Source of the DNA: Clostridiales bacterium
Lineage (GTDB): Bacteria; Bacillota; Clostridia; Saccharofermentanales; Saccharofermentanaceae
Assembly (NCBI GenBank): GCA_017615325.1
Contig: JAGAAI010000038.1
Location: 1 to 63,457, forward strand
Length of the DNA stretch: 63,457 bases
Direction of reading: 5' to 3'
Below, piece by piece: positions 9,085 to 18,265 of this stretch. The stretch's first letter is position 1. Each line of letters opens with the position of its first letter. The notes beneath the pieces were generated by a model. The model saw only the letters and a program-made list of their open reading frames with translations. It had not been told where the DNA came from and did not search any database. Both the position numbers and the translations under genes were made by a program.

Positions 9085-10012
9085 ATGTCTGGTCTCTTCC
9101 CGGGAATACGCGGCTCACAAGATTCTGGGCCGCATTGAATCCCATCTTATTGACCCTGTGGTTGATGGCGGCAGCCTCAACGATGATGGCAAGGTTACGT
9201 CCGGGTCCTACGGGGATCGTGACAGAAGGAACCTTGACGCCTAAGATCTCGGTCGTCTCGTCTGTAAGACCGAGCCTGTCGTAAGACTTCTTCTCGTCCC
9301 ATAGTTCGAAATTGATGACGAAGTCAATGGATTCCTGAGGCTTTACCGACGATACGCCGTAGAGTTCCTTAACGTCCAGGATACCGATACCGCGGATCTC
9401 GATGAGGTGTCTTATTACTTCAGGAGCAGAGCCTATGAGTTGGGTCTCGGATACCTTCCTGATCTCGACCTGGTCGTCTGCAACAAGCCTGTGTCCACGC
9501 TTAACGATCTCAAGAGCCGTTTCTGATTTACCGACTCCGGAGTCACCTAAGATAAGGATACCTTCACCGTTTACCTCGACGAGAACTCCGTGCATCGATA
9601 CTCTCGGTGCAAGCTCTGCATTGAGGAAAGATATGAGTGCGGAATAGACATCCGATGTTGCAAGGCTCGTTCTTAAGACAGGCGTGGGATATTCCTTTGC
9701 AGCCTCAAGAAGCTCCTTATGTACCTTGTGGTTACGTGTGATTATGAGCGCAGGGATCTTCTTCTCGAAAAGGACCTTGAGCGAATTGTATCTTGCCTCG
9801 GGAGTTAACTGATCCAGATAGGCGTGCTCCATGTTACCCATGATCTGGATTCGGTCAGGACCGAAGTGATCGTAGTAGCCGGCAAGCTGGAGTCCGGGTC
9901 TGGTGGCATCAGCCACCTGGATCCGTCTCTCCTCTATATCGCCGGTATCGAATACGACCTCAAGATCAAAGGCCTTTACGACTTCCGATAAAAATACGCT
10001 TGAGTAAGGCAT
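9077..10012 (-). CDS. hprK: HPr kinase/phosphorylase
   Basis: Bifunctional enzyme that phosphorylates HPr (and Crh) on Ser46 when fructose-1,6-bisphosphate and ATP are high and removes the phosphate when Pi is high. It is the central sensor of carbon catabolite repression in low-GC Gram-positives. Walker A is GDSGVGKSE, followed by RGHRLVADDQVEI and the HprK signature EIRGIGILDVKELYG. 311 aa, full length, with strong RBS AGGAGG. Its start lies only 16 nt after the stop of the cellodextrin phosphorylase gene on the same strand, so the sugar-phosphorylase transcript may run through hprK-murB-whiA. Confidence 0.96.
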   Translation of the reverse strand: MPYSSVFLSEVVKAFDLEVVFDTGDIEERRIQVADATRPGLQLAGYYDHFGPDRIQIMGNMEHAYLDQLTPEARYNSLKVLFEKKIPALIITRNHKVHKELLEAAKEYPTPVLRTSLATSDVYSALISFLNAELAPRVSMHGVLVEVNGEGILILGDSGVGKSETALEIVKRGHRLVADDQVEIRKVSETQLIGSAPEVIRHLIEIRGIGILDVKELYGVSSVKPQESIDFVINFELWDEKKSYDRLGLTDETTEILGVKVPSVTIPVGPGRNLAIIVEAAAINHRVNKMGFNAAQNLVSRVFPGRDQTYG

Positions 10013-10028
10013 AAAACCCCTCCTCCTG

Positions 10029-12971
10029 TTAGAAAGCTACCTCTACCTCGTGTACGGCACCGTCTTCAAATACAGGTACCTTTGTTCCTTCGACGAGCTC
10101 TCCGTCACAACTGATCTTTACGCCTTCAGCGGTCCTTACAAAACCTTCACCCTTGGTGATGTGGATCTTATAAGAACATCTTTCTGTCGTTATATCAACC
10201 TTGAGCTCACGGTCTTCCTTACGGAGGATCGGCATGCAGTCCATGTGATCTGCCGTGAACTCAACGCCGAAGCACTGGAAGAGGCAGAGAAGGAGCCATG
10301 TTGATGTACCTGAAAGCGTAGGCCCGATGTTCTCACCGGAATCGCTGTTGTTGTACTGTGTATACCATCTGGGGTTACCGCATACGGTGAAAGGAGATAC
10401 GAGTGTCTTATAGGGCAGGATCCTGTCGATGATCCAGTAGGCTGTATCAGCTAGACGCTCTGCAAGCTTTGCATCCTTTACGGTCTTGGCATTCTTGAGC
10501 ATAGCCGAAGCTGCCATCATGTTTGCGTGCTTGAAGACACCGCCATTCTCGCGGTCGCCCGGATAGTAGAGCATAACGTCGATCTTAGGTGCGATCTTGG
10601 GATAGTCTACCGTGGAACAGAGTCTGTATCCGTAGGGTGACTTAAGATACTTATCGATGCTGTCGAGCATCGTCTCGATCTGCTCTTCATCAGCGCATCC
10701 TGAGAGGAGCGCCCATGAGAAAGAGTTAAGGAAATATGTTCCGGGAGCATCCTCAACTGCAAGTCCGTCGCCTGCTGCACCCAGGTAATCAAGCTCGGGC
10801 TTATCGGATCTGTTGAAGAGGACTCTAGCGTAGAAATCGCCCTTCCAGGCGTTCTCTCTCAAGCCCTCTTTGATGGAGTCGCTGAGCTTTGCCAGTTCTT
10901 CCGCATATGCCTTATCGCCTGCAAGGTCAAAGAGGACTGCAGCAGCATCAGTTGCAACCTTCAAAAGGAAGCCGTTCATTACGGATTCGGAGTATTCGGA
11001 CTTGAAAGGTTCCTGCCCGTAAGTTCCGCCTGTTTTGGCCAGCTGAGCCTTATACTGCTCTATCTTATCGGCACCGCTGATGCAGTCAGGATCGACTCTC
11101 AGGCAGTCGTTCCAGTCAGCCCTGTCGATGAGAGGGATACCGTGGGAACCAACGGAGATCTTTGCACTGTATGTGATTATCGCCTTGATCGTATCAAGGA
11201 GTGTCCTCTCTTCATCGGAACCTGCGACAGCGAACTTTTCCTTTAAGAAATCAACGTCGCCCGTAAGGCTTACGTAACGGTCCAGCGCCTGGAGGAGCCA
11301 GAGAGCATCGTCCGACCACCAGCCGGGTTCCTTGCCCTTCCAGTAGAAGTTGTGGTTAGCGTAACCTTCGGTGTAGACATTTTCGATCCACTCGCGCAGG
11401 AGGCTCTTGATGAAGTCTGTACGGCCCATTCCTGCGAAGTAATACATGGAAGCGAAGATGTCCTGGATCTCACGGAAACCTATCTCCCTGTAGCCCTTCT
11501 GGGTCCAGTCAAGAGACCTTGATACGAAGGTCTGGTAGAAGACCTGGAAAGGCAGGTTGTTATTAACGTATGCTTCGAAATCGCTGTCCTCGGAAGAGAT
11601 CTTCATGTAAGAAGAATAACGGTCAGCAAAGTCACATACGAAAGCATAATCTTTTGTAAGAGCATCCTTGTCGGAATATGCATCTACGAGTCTTTCCATC
11701 TCGACCTTGACCGTCTCTTCGAAAACAAAATCCTCGTTGACGGCATCAGATGAAAGACATGTAAAGTTATCTGCTCTGACGGATTCTCCGGCCTTGATGG
11801 AGAAAGGCGTGGATACTGCAAAGAATCCCGGGCCCTTTCTTGACTGGGCGCATGCAAGAGGAGCTATGAACTGGGGATCAGAAAGTGTCCCGTTGCCTAC
11901 GAAATCGTCGTATCTTGCGCAGTACTCGTCAGGGAATATAGTCTCGTCACCCTTATGGAGCATAGCTACATGGAATCTGATGTTGCCCTTGGTCCACTTG
12001 GGATTAGGATTGAAGCTTATGGCCTTGAGATTATCTTCCTCATCGAAGAAGATCTCTGATTGGGCAACTACCGTGGAGAAGATAACGTCTTCTCTCAAGG
12101 CATGTACTTCGGTAGTACCGAACATACCCGTGTAGACGATACGAAGATCCATTTCCTCGCTGCCATTATTCTCTATGTCGATCATCTGGGCTTCGGATGC
12201 CAGAGGAAGTCCTTCCTTTGCAGGCAGGATAAAGATGGTCCTTCTGACCTTAAGGCCATTTTCAAGTTCATACTCGATGACCGTCCTGTTCTGGGCATGA
12301 GTCGTCTTACATGACTTAAGTCCCTCTGCCTTTGCAAGACCTGAATAGAAGATCTTTTTGCCGTCCTTAACAAGATAGAACTGGCGGTTAGCCGGGAAGC
12401 CGTTTTCTTCAGGCAGATAGTCCCACTTTGTAGCCAGGACCTGTGTATCTGCATGGGCACGGAAGCACCCGCCGCCTAACATTCCCACGGCACTCTTAGG
12501 TGTGCTCTGCAAAGGCCTTGAATGACCGATCCTGTTGCCGATCAGCATGTTAGTGTAATAGTGCGGACCGGGGGAAGGCGTCGCAGGATCAAAGGTCAGC
12601 TCACCCTTGGGACTTAAGATGCCGCCCCAGGAAGATGCATCATTGATCAGGGAAGCTGCGGCAGCAGAAGAGATATCACACTCAGTGACATTTCCTCCCT
12701 TTGCCTTCAGGATCTTATCTGAAAGGAAAAGGATGCTGTAACCTTCTTTTGTCGTGTCAGCGATAAAATCAGAGTAATCAGCTGATGCCGCTATCACGCG
12801 GATGAGCGGTGAATCAAACTTAAGTCCTGCTGCTCCGATCACGACCGGTTCCTTGCCGAAAGACACGAACTGGGCAGATACCCCTCCTGCTGCCATGTCA
12901 CCGAATCTTTCCTTAAGGACCGTTGCGGCACTGATCTTCTGTCCTCTTGCCGTTTGTCCGTAATAACTCAT
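10029..12971 (-). CDS. cdp: Cellodextrin phosphorylase (GH94)
   Basis: Phosphorolyses cellodextrins of three or more glucose units, releasing glucose-1-phosphate and a chain shorter by one. About 980 aa, matching known clostridial cellodextrin phosphorylases (about 984 aa) rather than cellobiose phosphorylases (about 810). The landmark segments PGPHYYTNMLIGNRIG, EENGFPANRQFYL, YREIGFREIQDIFASMYYF and GDRENGGVFKHANMMA agree with my memory of the Clostridium thermocellum enzyme. ADWNDC (bases near 11105-11122) carries the general-acid Asp. I start at the ATG at 12971 (MSYYGQ), 8 nt after GGAGG; ATGs at 12977 and 12986 are too close to it. No signal peptide, so cytoplasmic. It is separated from cbp upstream by a terminator. 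Confidence 0.93.
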   Translation of the reverse strand: MSYYGQTARGQKISAATVLKERFGDMAAGGVSAQFVSFGKEPVVIGAAGLKFDSPLIRVIAASADYSDFIADTTKEGYSILFLSDKILKAKGGNVTECDISSAAAASLINDASSWGGILSPKGELTFDPATPSPGPHYYTNMLIGNRIGHSRPLQSTPKSAVGMLGGGCFRAHADTQVLATKWDYLPEENGFPANRQFYLVKDGKKIFYSGLAKAEGLKSCKTTHAQNRTVIEYELENGLKVRRTIFILPAKEGLPLASEAQMIDIENNGSEEMDLRIVYTGMFGTTEVHALREDVIFSTVVAQSEIFFDEEDNLKAISFNPNPKWTKGNIRFHVAMLHKGDETIFPDEYCARYDDFVGNGTLSDPQFIAPLACAQSRKGPGFFAVSTPFSIKAGESVRADNFTCLSSDAVNEDFVFEETVKVEMERLVDAYSDKDALTKDYAFVCDFADRYSSYMKISSEDSDFEAYVNNNLPFQVFYQTFVSRSLDWTQKGYREIGFREIQDIFASMYYFAGMGRTDFIKSLLREWIENVYTEGYANHNFYWKGKEPGWWSDDALWLLQALDRYVSLTGDVDFLKEKFAVAGSDEERTLLDTIKAIITYSAKISVGSHGIPLIDRADWNDCLRVDPDCISGADKIEQYKAQLAKTGGTYGQEPFKSEYSESVMNGFLLKVATDAAAVLFDLAGDKAYAEELAKLSDSIKEGLRENAWKGDFYARVLFNRSDKPELDYLGAAGDGLAVEDAPGTYFLNSFSWALLSGCADEEQIETMLDSIDKYLKSPYGYRLCSTVDYPKIAPKIDVMLYYPGDRENGGVFKHANMMAASAMLKNAKTVKDAKLAERLADTAYWIIDRILPYKTLVSPFTVCGNPRWYTQYNNSDSGENIGPTLSGTSTWLLLCLFQCFGVEFTADHMDCMPILRKEDRELKVDITTERCSYKIHITKGEGFVRTAEGVKISCDGELVEGTKVPVFEDGAVHEVEVAF

Positions 12972-12993
12972 ATTCATTACCTCCATTATCGGG

Positions 12994-13024
12994 AAAAAGC
13001 CCCGCCACTCGGAAAGAGGGCGGG
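12994..13024 (-). terminator. Intrinsic terminator between cbp and cdp
   Basis: Read on the minus strand, arms CCCGCC and GGCGGG (13019-13024 and 13001-13006) are separated by 12 nt and followed by GCTTTTT. It lies after the cbp stop and about 20 nt before the cdp start, so it would lower cdp expression relative to cbp unless read through or antiterminated. Confidence 0.75.
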
Positions 13025-13053
13025 ACCCCGGTTAATATTCTTTTATCGTAAGG

Positions 13054-15537
13054 TCACCCTAAGACGACCTCAACCTTGTGTACTGCTCCGTCGCCTGCTG
13101 CGGGAACAACACATCCGTCGATGGCAACACCGTCCAGGCTAAGGGACTTAACACCCTTGCAGACATGATCGGGATTCTTGATGTCGATCTCGTATGTTGC
13201 ACCTCTGAACTGACGGGTAGCCTTGAATCCGTCCCAGTTGGAAGGGATGGAAGGATCGATCTTAAGACCGTCGAAGTCAGCCATGATGCCGAGGATATAC
13301 TGGGAGATAGCGACCATGTTCCATGCAGCCGTACCCGTGAGCCAGGAGTTCTTGCCCTGACCAAAGTTGTCTCCGGTCCTGCCGATATCGGAACCAGCAT
13401 CCTTACCGCCGATCATCTGGCCGTAAACATAAGGCTCGGTCTTGTGGATATCGGATGTCTCCTCCGTGAATGCAGGAGCGATCTCGGAATAGTACTTGAA
13501 TGCCTGATTTCCCTGGCCTGCATAAGCAGCGGCGCAGATGATCCAGGCATTGTTGTGTGTGAAGATACCTGCGTTCTCCTTGTATCCGCCCGGATATGTG
13601 GAGATCTCACCGTACTGGATATAGTACTTGGTGAATGCGGGATTATTAAGAACGAGTCCGTACTGGGTGTTGAGGCGCTCGTCGATGGAAGCGAGTGTCT
13701 TCATGTCACAGCCCTGATCCTTACCGATCTCGGACATGATGGCGAAGCCCTGGGGTTCGATGAAGATCTGGCCTTCCTCGCACTCCTTGGAACCCATCTT
13801 ATCGCCGTTTGCATCGTAAGCTCTCAGGAACCAGTCACCGTCCCATGCAGATTCCATGATGTTCTTCTTCATCTTGTCGATCTCGGCCTGAGCCTTAGAG
13901 GCTTCTTCGTCCTTGCCAAGGTGCTTCAAGATCTCAACATAGTTAGGACCTGCATATGTGAAGAGGGTTGCGACCATGACGGACTCAGCGACCTTGGAGT
14001 AACCGCCCTCAGCAGCAAACTTGGGGTTGGTATAGGTCTGGAAGGATTCACCGGGTGTGTCTGAATAGCAGGACAGGTTGATACAGTCGTTCCAGTCAGC
14101 TCTCATTGCAAGAGGCAAGCCGTGAGGTCCCAGGTTATTTACGATGTGATAGAAGGAGACGTCGAGGTGATCGAGCATTGGCTTTGCAGCATCCACGTCG
14201 TTATCGTAAGGGACCATCTCATCAAGGATGGACCAGTCGCCTGTCTCCTTGATGTAAGCGGAGACGGAGAGGATGAGCCAGAGCGGGTCATCGGAGAAGT
14301 CACCGCCTATGTCGGAGTTACCCTTCTTTGTAAGGGGCTGATACTGGTGATAGCAGCCGCCGTCAGGGAACTGGGTTGAAGCGATGTCTATGACTCTTTC
14401 CTTTGCTCTGTCAGGGATCTGGTGAACGAAGCCCAGGATATCCTGGTTGGAATCCCTGAAGCCCATGCCACGGCCGATACCGGACTCGAAGTAGGATGCG
14501 GATCTGGAGAGGTTGAATGTGACCATGCACTGATACTGGTTCCAGATATTGACCATTCTGTTGACCTTGTCATCAGGAGTATCAACATTAAGGATACCGA
14601 GGAGCTTATCCCAGTAAGCCTTGAGCTCAGCCATGCCTGCTGCAAACTTCTCGGGAGTATCGAATTTAGCGATCATCTCCTCAGCCTTGACCTTGTTGAT
14701 GGTCTTGCCGTCAGCTTCGAACTTCTGGTCAACAGGCATCTCGACATAACCCAATACGAATACGAGAGTCTTGGTCTCGCCGGGAGCCAGAGTGATCTTC
14801 TTATAGTGAGAAGCGATGGGAGCCCAGCCGTCTGCGAAGGAATCGTTAGCTTTGCCGGCCTCGACTGCCTGAGGCTTGTCGAATCCGTTGTAAAGACCAA
14901 TGAATGAATCTCTGTCTGTATCGTAACCGTCGATCTCGTCGTTGACGGAATAGAAAGCATAGTGGTTACGGCGGTCTCTGTATTCCGTCTTATGGTAGAT
15001 AACGGAACCCTTGACCTCTACACGGCCCGTGGAGAAATTACGCTGGAAGTTGTTGCTGTCATCCTGGGCATCCCAGAGACACCACTCAGCAAATGAGAAG
15101 AGAGCAAACTCCTTGGTCTCGGATGATTCGTTGGTCAGAACAACCTGCTGGACCTCACCGTCGTAATCCTGGGGAACGAAGAAAGTAGCCTCAGCTGCAA
15201 GACCGTTCTTCTTACCGCGGATAACGGTATAACCCATACCGTGACGGCACTCGTATTCATCGAGCTCCGTCTTGACAGGTGACCAGCCGGGATTCCAGAT
15301 GGTGCCGTTGTCGTTGATGTAGAAATATCTTCCGCCCAAATCGATCGGGACATTGTTGTATCTGTAACGCGTGATCCTGCGCAAACGTGCATCCTTATAG
15401 AAGCTGTAACCGCCTGCTGTGTTGGAGATCAGCGAGAAGAACGCCTGTGTTCCAAGATAGTTTATCCAGGGGTAAGGGGTCTTAGGTGAAGAAATGACAT
15501 ATTCCTTCTTAACATCATCAAAATGTCCAAATTTCAT
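13054..15537 (-). CDS. cbp: Cellobiose phosphorylase (GH94)
   Basis: Converts cellobiose plus phosphate to glucose and alpha-glucose-1-phosphate in the cytoplasm, saving one ATP per disaccharide. 827 aa, with [15 protein letters not shown] at the start, [53 protein letters not shown] and [14 protein letters not shown], all family landmarks. The ADWNDC motif near residue 482 carries the catalytic Asp. RBS GGAGG lies 7 nt upstream. It pairs with cdp just downstream, so cellodextrins can be cut fully to glucose-1-phosphate and glucose. A transporter or cellulase is not adjacent except for the binding protein upstream. The upstream interval contains TAGAAT near 15580-15590 as a possible -10 without a good -35. 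Confidence 0.97.
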   Translation of the reverse strand: MKFGHFDDVKKEYVISSPKTPYPWINYLGTQAFFSLISNTAGGYSFYKDARLRRITRYRYNNVPIDLGGRYFYINDNGTIWNPGWSPVKTELDEYECRHGMGYTVIRGKKNGLAAEATFFVPQDYDGEVQQVVLTNESSETKEFALFSFAEWCLWDAQDDSNNFQRNFSTGRVEVKGSVIYHKTEYRDRRNHYAFYSVNDEIDGYDTDRDSFIGLYNGFDKPQAVEAGKANDSFADGWAPIASHYKKITLAPGETKTLVFVLGYVEMPVDQKFEADGKTINKVKAEEMIAKFDTPEKFAAGMAELKAYWDKLLGILNVDTPDDKVNRMVNIWNQYQCMVTFNLSRSASYFESGIGRGMGFRDSNQDILGFVHQIPDRAKERVIDIASTQFPDGGCYHQYQPLTKKGNSDIGGDFSDDPLWLILSVSAYIKETGDWSILDEMVPYDNDVDAAKPMLDHLDVSFYHIVNNLGPHGLPLAMRADWNDCINLSCYSDTPGESFQTYTNPKFAAEGGYSKVAESVMVATLFTYAGPNYVEILKHLGKDEEASKAQAEIDKMKKNIMESAWDGDWFLRAYDANGDKMGSKECEEGQIFIEPQGFAIMSEIGKDQGCDMKTLASIDERLNTQYGLVLNNPAFTKYYIQYGEISTYPGGYKENAGIFTHNNAWIICAAAYAGQGNQAFKYYSEIAPAFTEETSDIHKTEPYVYGQMIGGKDAGSDIGRTGDNFGQGKNSWLTGTAAWNMVAISQYILGIMADFDGLKIDPSIPSNWDGFKATRQFRGATYEIDIKNPDHVCKGVKSLSLDGVAIDGCVVPAAGDGAVHKVEVVLG

Positions 15538-15627
15538 GGTGTTTCCTCCGTGGGTTGTTGATTTGCTAAAAAGCCCCCTAATTCTACACCATTTTGGCGA
15601 CTAGATGTTAACTATATTGTAAATAAA

Positions 15628-15666
15628 ATAAAGACAGAGGGCTGTCGCGGAATTCCGCGGCAGCCC
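15628..15666 (-). terminator. Intrinsic terminator after the binding-protein gene
   Basis: Long hairpin: arms GGGCTGCCGCGG and CCGCGACAGCCC on the minus strand around 15639-15666 with AATT at the tip, followed by a T-rich tract (TCTGTCTTTATTTT). It isolates cbp from the upstream lipoprotein genes, so cbp should have its own promoter in 15538-15627. Confidence 0.85.
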
Positions 15667-15698
15667 CTATCCACCTTAAGTTTACCTATCCGATGATC

Positions 15699-17114
15699 CT
15701 AAAATATATCAAGATCTTCGACCGAAGCCTTGAATGCGGCCTCGGCGGCAGCTATGGAATCCACCCTGCCTTCACAGTATGCAACAACGGAAGCGATCCA
15801 TGCGGAATTGATGGGATCATCTGTCTCCTGGACAGTTGACAGATCCAGCTTTTCGGCGGAACTGATCAGGACCGGAACGGGGTTCTGGCCGCCAAGGATC
15901 TCATTTTCGAACGAAGGGTCCGAAGCCAGGCTCTGCATTATCTTCTTGTTGTTAACAAATTCGCCTGTTGTCGTCATGTCGGTAAGATTCGTCTCGTTAA
16001 TGCACAGATCCCTAATGATCTGGGCAGAAGATGCCTTCATGTCGTTGTACTTGGTGGATGCGATCCAGGTGCCGCCAAGATAAGAAGATGCGGGTGCCGC
16101 AACGACTCCCCATTCACCCGAGGTCTTGTTGGAACCATCGGCAAAACCCATGGAATACTTCAGGGTCTGCATGGAACCGAAGTATGCCAGGACCTTATGG
16201 TTGGACATGTTCTTGGTCCAGGCCGAAGACCCCTGGGTAGTGTTGAATGTCAGCTTCTCATCGTGGAGGATCTTTGCGAAATTGATATATTCCTCCATGA
16301 CGGGATCGATGTTGAGTTCGTTGCCTACGACCCAGCCCTGGGAACGGTCGTTAAGGAAGAATTTCCAGACGTCATCGGTACCTGAGATGATCTTAACCTC
16401 TCCTTTGGATGCTGTATTGACCTTCCTTGCAGTATCGAGGAAGGTATCCCAATCCTTGAAAAGGGGAGCTACGGCCTCGGGATCTTCCACACCGAGTACT
16501 TCCTTCGCAACTTCCTTGTTGTAGATCACACAGCAGGGGCATGCCTGCCAGGAAAGGCCCTTGATAACGCCGTCCCTGTCAGTTCCGCTCCTTACCACGA
16601 AGTCGAAAGCCTGGCTCATAAATTCATCGTAAGCGATACCAAGATCGTTTAAGGGGATCACTTCTTCCATGTTGAGATACTTCTTAGCATTCTCCGCACC
16701 GAAGAAGAAAAGATCGGGCGCATTCTCGCCGGATGCCAGAGCCCTGTCGAGAAGTCCCGGGTAAGCAGCCGCACCGGAAGAAACCTGCTTTTTGAAGCCT
16801 ACATCACTGTACTTGGCAATGAGATCGACACCTTCTTTGTTCCAGCCCCATACCATCGTGGATCCTTCTTCGCCTTCATCAGCAACTTGCCTTGCTGTAA
16901 ATTCCGTATACTCAAAAGGAGCCGGAGCCTGTGTCGTGGATTCGCTCGTCTCCTCGCTTCCGTTGGTCTCCTTAGTGGCTGTAGTTTCCTTTGTCACCTG
17001 GGTATCGTCACTGCCTGTGGAGGACGTCTCCTGAATGGGCCCGTTACAGGCCGAGAGAAATCCTGCTGCAGTTGACAGTACGACTATCAGCGCTAAGGCC
17101 TTCTTATACTTCAT
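15699..17114 (-). CDS. ABC-type sugar-binding lipoprotein (orphan)
   Basis: Solute-binding protein of the carbohydrate ABC transporter type (bacterial extracellular solute-binding family 1). Lipoprotein signal with lipobox FLSAC near residue 23, then a Thr/Ser/Glu-rich linker, then a two-lobed binding domain with the AYPGLLDRALASGENAPDLFFF, WNKEGVD and GGTWIAST segments. About 471 aa. ATG at 17114 is chosen; a TTG lies one codon upstream and AGGAGG 10 nt from the ATG. No permease or ATPase gene is adjacent, which is unusual. Its place next to cbp and cdp suggests cello-oligosaccharides as ligand, but this is inference. Confidence 0.85.
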   Translation of the reverse strand: MKYKKALALIVVLSTAAGFLSACNGPIQETSSTGSDDTQVTKETTATKETNGSEETSESTTQAPAPFEYTEFTARQVADEGEEGSTMVWGWNKEGVDLIAKYSDVGFKKQVSSGAAAYPGLLDRALASGENAPDLFFFGAENAKKYLNMEEVIPLNDLGIAYDEFMSQAFDFVVRSGTDRDGVIKGLSWQACPCCVIYNKEVAKEVLGVEDPEAVAPLFKDWDTFLDTARKVNTASKGEVKIISGTDDVWKFFLNDRSQGWVVGNELNIDPVMEEYINFAKILHDEKLTFNTTQGSSAWTKNMSNHKVLAYFGSMQTLKYSMGFADGSNKTSGEWGVVAAPASSYLGGTWIASTKYNDMKASSAQIIRDLCINETNLTDMTTTGEFVNNKKIMQSLASDPSFENEILGGQNPVPVLISSAEKLDLSTVQETDDPINSAWIASVVAYCEGRVDSIAAAEAAFKASVEDLDIF

Positions 17115-17132
17115 CAAACTCTTTCCTCCTCG

Positions 17133-18200
17133 TTAAATGCCGGCATTATCCTGACCGACCATAAATACGATCTTACCAAATGAATTCAGATAGCTTTCGA
17201 AATCGTTCAGGTTAACTGTCGTGTGGCACAATTCACCATCGACCAGGCCGTAAACTTCAGCTGTTGCAGTCTCGGCACCGGGCTTCTGGGCTGCAATGAA
17301 GATCACACTGACCTCATGATCCTGAGGCTTCTTATTGTCCTTTTCTTTATTGCCATCCGCTGCATCCTGATCATCAAGCTGTTCAACGGGGTTCATGAAT
17401 GCATATATCAGTTTCTCGCCAAGGATCTTCTCGAAGGCTTCCCTGTCAGAAGATACTGCCGGAATGGTAATATACTGACCCGTGAGCATATCGAACGTTG
17501 CATAGTCGGTTAGATCTTCGACAATTCCGTCAGGTCCCGTTACAAAGTAGTGCATTACGACTGAGAGGAGTCTGCCGTTGTCGGAATATGCCATGTCCTG
17601 GGTAATGACGTATGTCTCATCGGTAAGGCCCGTTAAGTAACTTGCTGCGAGAGCCTTGTTGTAATAGGACGAGAAAGCGCCTTCCGCTCTTTTCGAGAAA
17701 GACTGGAGCATGCAGTTTATGGCTTCCTGAACATTCTTGCTTTCGCACTCGACTCTTATCACGGAACCCGTAGTCTCAGCCAGAACATTGCCTTTGTCAT
17801 CAAGACCTGACGTCTTGAAATCTTCCTTATAGACCTTGAAAGAATTACCGAGTTCTTCATCCGAAAGGAATGAGAAATCGACTCTTTCAGTCTGGGGAGT
17901 AGGTGACGGCGTAGCTGTGGGAGTCGGGGTGGAAGTCGGCGTTGGTGTTGCAGTAGGTGTTGCCTCTGCCGTAGTCTCCGTTTCTTCCGTGGGAGCTTCT
18001 GTAGTCTCCGTTGGAGCCACTGTTGCTTCGCTCACAGTAATGTTGTCTGCGATACCCGATATGGAATCACTGAGATCGTTGAGACCGTCATTCAACCTGC
18101 TCATGTTGACCGTGCAGGCTGTGAGGGCAACGACTGTTACCATGCTTATAGAGATGATAGCTGATACTGTTCTTGCAAGATCCTTATGTACTCGTCTCAT
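17133..18200 (-). CDS. Secreted lipoprotein with Thr/Pro linker, unknown function
   Basis: 355 aa. N-terminal lipoprotein signal with lipobox VALTAC near residue 29, followed by a long low-complexity Thr/Pro/Glu segment (residues ~60-105) and a globular domain of about 230 residues (VDFSFLSDEELG onward) that I do not recognise. The protein would be anchored on the outer face of the membrane with the linker crossing the cell wall. A GGAGG site lies 7 nt before the ATG. It ends 18 nt before the sugar-binding lipoprotein start, so the two are probably co-transcribed. Confidence 0.7.
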   Translation of the reverse strand: MRRVHKDLARTVSAIISISMVTVVALTACTVNMSRLNDGLNDLSDSISGIADNITVSEATVAPTETTEAPTEETETTAEATPTATPTPTSTPTPTATPSPTPQTERVDFSFLSDEELGNSFKVYKEDFKTSGLDDKGNVLAETTGSVIRVECESKNVQEAINCMLQSFSKRAEGAFSSYYNKALAASYLTGLTDETYVITQDMAYSDNGRLLSVVMHYFVTGPDGIVEDLTDYATFDMLTGQYITIPAVSSDREAFEKILGEKLIYAFMNPVEQLDDQDAADGNKEKDNKKPQDHEVSVIFIAAQKPGAETATAEVYGLVDGELCHTTVNLNDFESYLNSFGKIVFMVGQDNAGI

Positions 18201-18265
18201 TTTTCTCCCTCCGGCATTACTCCTTGGATTCTTTTTCTTCTGTTAATGATATCACTGTTTATCTC

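Noticed and set aside
17890..17965. Low-complexity repeat near the lipoprotein linker
   Set aside because: It encodes a Thr/Pro linker of the lipoprotein and is in frame; not a mobile repeat.
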